A DNA stretch of 12,430 nt from Echinostoma caproni (taxonomy: Eukaryota; Platyhelminthes; Trematoda; Plagiorchiida; Echinostomatidae), in assembly GCA_900618425.1 (NCBI GenBank), contig UZAN01050445.1:5681-18110 (forward strand), written 5' to 3'. The translations under genes and the position numbers were made by a program. This document shows, in pieces, positions 8,544-12,430 of this stretch; the stretch's first letter is position 1; the number at the start of each line of letters is the position of its first letter. Below the pieces are notes generated by a model. That model saw only the letters and a program-made list of their open reading frames with translations, did not search any database and was not told where the DNA came from.

Positions 8544-8852
8544 TCAGTCTACGGTTTGTGGTTGGAACCTATAGCGGTGTTCCAGTTTCCCACATAGAGT
8601 TAGCATCTGGTCCATTTGGTGGACACCCTTCTGATTCGGACGTATCCGTCGATATCTTTTAGCACAGAAACGGTTGAGTTGCACTACAGAGAGGATCGTT
8701 CCAGCAGCTCGGATCAGACTGATTCCTTCATCATTCTCACACATCAATTTAATGGGCATTCTTGTTAATAGGGAGCAGAATGAACGTGGCCCCTGTCAAC
8801 AACGAATGTTTCAACGAGCCGTTTGAACTCAGACAGAATGCGTAAACGGTAA
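8544..8852 (-). pseudogene. Reverse transcriptase fragment of a non-LTR retrotransposon (RTE-like LINE)
   Basis: The - strand frame is open from about 8852 down to a TGA at 8544. It reads ILLPI-K then, after a short gap, CEN--GISLIRAA-(T)IL--V-LNRF, then IRPNQ-G followed by DQMLTL and LEHRYRFQPQTV. This is the classic order of motifs 1 to 3 in non-LTR reverse transcriptases: a 'hxPIxK' strand, '(C/S)xNYRGISL', 'LLNR', 'I-PxQ-GFRxGR', and 'D-x-x-x-LR' with '(L)EHR' as in RTE-type flatworm elements. Key positions are broken: NYRGISL is NDEGISL, and the GFRxGRxC motif has become GVHQM. A stop follows PQTVD, before the catalytic FADD block, which is absent. It is therefore a dead, truncated fragment with no endonuclease or 3' end identified. 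RTE assignment is inferred from motif wording. Confidence 0.75.
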
Positions 8853-9700
8853 ATTAGTGATGAAATGCTTTCTTACCCGATTACTTTTCAATTTCTCAGT
8901 CAGTTTGTTTGACGGTAGTGACTTCAGTTACACTCAGTGAGTTGCCATTGACTTCTTACCGCTGTTAAAAGCCTGAGGTCACTAGGTTTGTTCGAACTTT
9001 GGTTGAACAGTTAGATCATCGAACTGCTCCAACCACCGTTCCATTTTTTCACCTTATTTTGGTATAAGATGACCGGATGCATCACATACAAGCTACTCCT
9101 GTCTACGGTGCCTGTTCGAAGCGTTGTGAATGGGGTGGAATAGCTTACCAGTTTTCCTCGCGCTCAACTTTAGCGGGGCTTGAGATCACTTAATCTGTCG
9201 AGTCCACTGTTAAATGATAGTGGCGCTTTGTGTAATTTGGTTCGTAGATGGAGTGTACCCTAGAGGGAGTTTTTCTGTTCTCAGAATCTCCTTTTACGCA
9301 ACTCGTTTGACCTTCGATTTGAACCGTGTCCAGTGATATTCAACATATATTTTATCTGTTAGATTCTTTTGTCGCCGGGGACAAATGGTGGGAATTGAGA
9401 GAAGGCCACGTGTTTCTCTATGCTTTCCAGGACCGGACCGTTGATCCGGTTCGGTGTAGAGATCTTGAATTTGTGCAGAAGATTGGGATTTTAAAGCATC
9501 TGCTTATGGGGATTTGGTTCGTCCCATTTTGTTTCCCACAGTTACGCTGTGATGCGCTCAGACACGCCTCGTTAAAAGAAGCTAAGACGGATAGCACTAG
9601 GATGAGATCGATTTGATACGCCCTGTGGATATCATTGGAGTTTCAGTTTGGTGTGTTTTAAATAGCCGTTCTGTTGGCGTCCGTCAAACTGATAAGGCGA
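8853..9700. other. Non-coding stretch; possible further LINE debris not recognised
   Basis: A + strand frame is open at 9326-9616 (96 codons), but its translation has no recognisable domain and there is no promoter or splice context, so I do not call it a gene. Being next to the reverse transcriptase relic, part of this could be decayed LINE, but no motif supports that. Confidence 0.3.
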
Positions 9701-9955
9701 TTACCAAGGCTCGATTTTTTTCAACGATTTGTTGTATAGCTTCATATGATGATCCGTGCGAGCTTTCCTGTCTTCAGGAATGAAACGAACGTCGCCCGTC
9801 AGGACACGGTTGATCTCAACTCTTACAGACTGATTGAATTCATCTCTGGTTCCGTGGTCTGCAGCATTAGTTGCAACATGTAAAAACACCACAATTGGGT
9901 CTTGTGGTGATCCTTTGTAGTTCTTCAAGACCAGTAAAGGGAAACTGGCTTCCAT
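9701..9955 (-). CDS. Unrecognised protein-like open frame, 84 codons (possible exon)
   Basis: On the - strand, ATG at 9955 leads to TAA at 9701. The translation is balanced and charged, with no low-complexity run. It includes NYKGSPQDPIVVFLHVATNA, then ADHGTRDEFNQSVRVEINRV and a basic tail, ARTDHHMKLYNKSLKKIEPW. This looks more like real protein than the other frames in the window. A stop lies six codons before the ATG, so a longer protein would need splicing. An acceptor is possible after TTTACTGGTCTTGAAG (- strand, about 20 codons in). The end TTG|GTAATC could be a weak donor. No family recognised. It could be a single small gene, one exon, or a retro-copied fragment. Confidence 0.35.
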   Translation of the reverse strand: MEASFPLLVLKNYKGSPQDPIVVFLHVATNAADHGTRDEFNQSVRVEINRVLTGDVRFIPEDRKARTDHHMKLYNKSLKKIEPW

Positions 9956-10325
9956 GAGATCAAGGCACAGTTAACTTCGCTGCCCAGAGCGAGTGTCACA
10001 CCACAGAGACCGGGTTCGTCTGTCGAGCCACTATCCTAGAGTCGGGAGATTCATCCGACAAGGCGTCTGTAAACCAGTTTTCCCGGTCAAGATTATATAC
10101 CAAATGAGTCCGAAAATTGACATTAGCCTAGTAAAACTTAGAGAGATTGTAAAATAGGTTTTCTAAAATGATAAAAATGAAGACGACATGCTTTTCGTTA
10201 CTGATAAGCCATATACAGCTGTTTTGTTCAGCTTGTTAGCAGCAGGATTTAAACTCGAGTATGAAGGGTTGAGCTTTCGGTACTGGAGCTTAGCTGCTTG
10301 TTGCCTGTTAAAGCCAGAGAGTACA
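9956..10325. other. Non-coding stretch, nothing recognised
   Basis: No repeat or gene seen. An open frame at 10188-10460 starts here and runs into LTR copy C; it is treated as chance. Confidence 0.35.
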
Positions 10326-10578
10326 TGTAGTGACCCGGGCCTACGAGGTGACGCGTACCCTGGAGCGACGCGTTACAGTTTTTGGACAACAAACAATCAA
10401 ACTTCATGGGTAACGTCAACAACGCGCGAACGTGTCACTGCTTCTGACTATATGCCATAGGCAGATCGTACCAGCCAATCAGAGACAATGCGGCACAAAC
10501 AGAAACAGAACGATGCAAGCAATACTGGAACGTGATTGGTAGAAGCCAGGATAACCAATGAACTTGATTTGTACATAT

Positions 10579-10586
10579 TATTTAAT
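10579..10586 (+). promoter_or_regulatory. TATA-like box of LTR copy C
   Basis: TATTTAAT is present in the same relative place in copies A and B, and slightly changed in D (TATTAAT), always 15 to 25 bases before AATAAA. Three CCAAT-type motifs lie upstream. Retention in diverged copies suggests it was functional in the parent element. Confidence 0.5.
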
Positions 10587-10602
10587 CCCCATTAATTCTT
10601 GT

Positions 10603-10608
10603 AATAAA
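10603..10608 (+). terminator. AATAAA polyadenylation hexamer of LTR copy C
   Basis: It is kept in all four copies (as TTTATT at 871-876, 2836-2841 and 11600-11605 in the three - strand copies). In LTRs this signal sits in or just before R. Confidence 0.5.
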
Positions 10609-10989
10609 CGAACTACTACCATTCCTGCGGCCTTGTTCTCGCGTCTCAGTTACGTGGGATAATGCATGCTAGTGCCAGTGCAGTCCAGTGCTTACGTGAT
10701 CCAGTCCGTGATTCGTCTTCCGTGGTTTGTGTTCCGAAATCAGTGCATATTACCATTAGTACTACTAATACAGTCACAACAGTGTAGCAATAAACTATCA
10801 TTGCACTGACAATTACCGAAATTCAGTCATCAGGCGGTGCTCGGCTGCCTGTTGCACAAATTTCGTTAATACAACTGGGGATGGGGATCTTGATCCACTT
10901 TGTACGAGTATACATGTAAAATGAAAACACGATCCGAATAGAGGTTTGCAAACATGTTGGTTTTCGATGCCTCATCGACTGACTAACTA

Positions 10990-11210
10990 CAGCATATTTA
11001 ATAGTCAACCATCCATGAAGTGGGTGGAGACATGCTGCTGATATTTATCAAGTATCGATCGGAGTTCAGAATTTATGCAAAGCAAATTATGGTACGATAA
11101 TCATTATAACAATAGAAATAGTCAATTATTTGCTTGAAGGGGCCGGGTTGTCCAGGCCACATAAAGTGAATTTTCTTGGCGACCATCGGTTAGCCAAAAT
11201 CTAGTCATCN

Positions 11211-11260
<50 letters not shown>

Positions 11261-11363
11261 AAAATGCAATAAATTGGGGACCGGGGTCCAGTCTTTCTGA
11301 TCATACGCACATTGCGCGGGGTCAAACGTCTTGAATCGAGGCGGTGACCACTACCGTAACCAG
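10990..11363 (+). repeat. R2 repeat, copy 2, left part (interrupted by LTR D)
   Basis: It aligns to 6550-6985 of copy 1. Shared blocks are CAAATTATGGTACGATAAT (11083-11101), GGTTGTCCAGG, AGTGAATTTTC, GGGGTCCAG (11283-11291), ATCATACGCAC, GGGGTCAAACGTC (11319-11331) and GCGGTGACC (11341-11349). Alignment stops abruptly at CCAG (11360-11363), where the LTR starts, and resumes at 11937. Confidence 0.65.
11210..11259. repeat. (GT)n microsatellite inside R2 copy 2
   Basis: About 24 GT units, preceded by a single N at 11210, so the left border and true length are uncertain. The matching place in R2 copy 1 has only AGTGTGCG. Confidence 0.95.
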
Positions 11364-11936
11364 TGTCATAAATGCACATGGCCTGTGCCGACCTGAGGAG
11401 TGAGTAATTGGAAGAACAACATAGATAGGGGTAGAAATAGTAGTTGTAGGGATAGTAGTAGTAGCACGCAATGGATGCGGAATACGAATCACTGATTAAC
11501 AATCACGGACGTCACGTAAGCACTGAATTTAACTGGCATTTGCACGCAATATCCCACGTAACGGAGATGCAAGGCAAAGGCCACAGGAGTAGTAGCTCAT
11601 TTATTGAAAAAATGCAGATGGATTAATAAATGTACAAAACCAGCTACCCGGTCATCCAGGCCTCTTTCAATCGCGTTCTAGTATTTCTGCCGTTATTCTG
11701 CTTCTGTCTGGTTCGCACGGTTTCTGATTGGTTGGTACAATCGACCTATGGTATGTGGCCCAGAAGCTGTGGCACGAATGTGCATTGCTGACGTTACTCG
11801 TGAAGCTTCATTGATCACAGTCGTCCACTGTGAGATGTCTTTTTCATTGTTGAATATCGAATGTATCCACCAACCGCTTCCTCATGCATACACCAATCAC
11901 ACTACTGACTACTAAAGTGAGCAGAACCTGACTACA
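11364..11936 (-). mobile_element. LTR-like repeat, copy D, inserted in R2 copy 2
   Basis: 573 bases. On the - strand it starts TGTAGTCAGG and ends ...TTTATGACA, so it has TG...CA-type ends. The start resembles copy C (TGTAGTGACC). It shares the reversed blocks TATCCCACGTAAC (11551-11563), TTTATT (11600-11605) and CTGATTGGTTGGTAC (11724-11738) with copy C, plus TGACGTTACTCGTGAAG (11789-11805), which matches copy C with two changes. Four-base flanks CCAG (11360-11363) and CCAA (11937-11940) look like a decayed target duplication. Because the R2 copy on both sides lines up with uninterrupted R2 copy 1, these are the best-defined LTR borders in the window. Confidence 0.75.
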
Positions 11937-11942
11937 CCAACA

Positions 11943-11984
<42 letters not shown>

Positions 11985-12250
11985 TTTTTACGGCTCTTCA
12001 GGTTGGGTTACAATCAGGTTGTTTTAGATAATACCCCAAGACGGACTGTGACTCACCGATTTGGATATCGACTTTTCGTCCTCCAACTTTGATGAGAAAA
12101 CAACATCCCGTCACAGGAAGACAGTAAGTAGGGTTTTCTTAAAAAAAGCAATTTGAGAAGTTTGGTCACAGTAAAGCGTGCTCAGTCATAACCAAAGGCG
12201 TCCTCCGCCGACCATACTGACTCATGTAGAGGATATACATTTGTATGAAT
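11937..12250 (+). repeat. R2 repeat, copy 2, right part
   Basis: It continues the alignment to copy 1 from about 6985 to 7280. Shared blocks are the CTCTTC/GGTTTG.TT..AATCAGG stretch (11994-12020 against 7012-7038), GATATCGACTTTTCGTCCTC (12065-12084), GAGAAAACAACATC against GGGAAAATATCGCC, AGTAGGGTTTTCTT (12127-12140) and GACCATACTGAC (12210-12221). The right end beyond 12250 is not defined. Confidence 0.65.
11945..11983. repeat. Second (GT)n microsatellite inside R2 copy 2
   Basis: A perfect GT run of about 19 units. The matching place in R2 copy 1 (6990-7000) has only ATGTGTGTGCG. Confidence 0.95.
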
Positions 12251-12430
12251 GTATATAATGAGTTTATCATAGGATGGAGTAGTTGTAATCATTACTGTAC
12301 TTGCCATTTGTATTTCTGTTTGTTAGTGTGTGTGTTCGTGCGTGGAAGGTGCTTGTTCACAGTTGTGACTGGGTAATTGGATGCACGAATGAAGGACTTT
12401 TACAGATAGACGTTTCATCGCAGTATTATA

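Larger units (their letters stand above)
10326..10873 (+). mobile_element. LTR-like repeat, copy C (best preserved promoter region)
   Basis: This is a probable solo LTR. It starts with TGTAGTGACCCGGGCC and probably ends with ACA at 10873. An alternative end is GTCACAACA at 10781, which nearly mirrors the start, but similarity to copy D continues past it. In order it holds CCAATC at 10475-10480, an inverted CCAAT (GATTGG) at 10534-10539, CCAAT at 10555-10559, a TATTTAAT box at 10579-10586 and AATAAA at 10603-10608. That layout is typical of LTR promoters followed by a short R region. Downstream, GTTACGTGGGATAATGCATG (10649-10668) is strongly shared with copy D. No clear target duplication, and no gag or pol nearby. 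Confidence 0.7.

Noticed and set aside
9326..9616. 96-codon frame on the + strand as a gene
   Set aside because: No domain, promoter, splice signal or protein-like pattern to support it.
10326..10781. LTR copy C ending at GTCACAACA (10781), mirroring its TGTAGTGAC start
   Set aside because: Attractive as ends, but similarity with copy D continues past 10781 to about 10873, so the longer end is preferred.
11122..11502. 126-codon frame on the - strand
   Set aside because: It crosses R2, the N, the (GT)n tract and the LTR border; a chance frame through joined repeats.
1..12430. A new defence, toxin or other multi-gene system
   Set aside because: The window holds gene ends, old transposable elements and simple repeats; no cluster of co-oriented novel genes is present.

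Overview
This is a window of a repeat-rich eukaryotic nuclear genome. The signs are long non-coding stretches, GT-AG splice signals, (CA)n/(GT)n, (ACTC)n and (GGCT)n microsatellites, solo LTR-like repeats, a decayed non-LTR retrotransposon reverse transcriptase, and runs of N left by assembly. The base composition, repeat load and the style of the reverse transcriptase relic suggest a flatworm, most likely a trematode (fluke). That is an inference, not proof. No bacterial gene, operon, CRISPR array or phage feature was seen.

Layout. 1-183 is the 3' end of a protein-coding gene on the + strand, ending in TAG. 184-700 is probably its 3' flank. 730-1100 is a decayed LTR-like repeat (copy A, - strand). 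It is followed directly by an exon-like open stretch (1093-1245) with a C2-domain-like ending and a good splice donor. Weaker exon-like pieces follow to about 2170. 2273-2321 is a (CA)n tract. 2611-3130 is LTR copy B (- strand). 3131-5010 is non-coding, with an AT-rich patch, a (TA)n and a (GGCT)n tract. 5012-5275 looks like a tRNA-derived SINE. 5351-5401 can form a strong hairpin. 5882-6003 is an (ACTC)n tract.

The right half is a repeat graveyard. 6550-7300 is copy 1 of an unnamed repeat, here called R2. 8544-8852 (- strand) is a reverse transcriptase fragment of a LINE. 9701-9955 (- strand) is an unrecognised but protein-like open frame. 10326-10873 is LTR copy C (+ strand). 10990-12250 is R2 copy 2, split at 11363/11937 by LTR copy D (11364-11936, - strand).

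The best result of reading the window is this internal history. Comparing the two R2 copies shows where LTR D was inserted, including TG/CA-type ends and a degraded 4-base target duplication. It also shows that both (GT)n microsatellites in R2 copy 2 grew at sites where copy 1 has only a few TG steps. The four LTR copies have kept their TATTTAAT and AATAAA signals although the rest has diverged. I see no evidence of a new multi-gene system.
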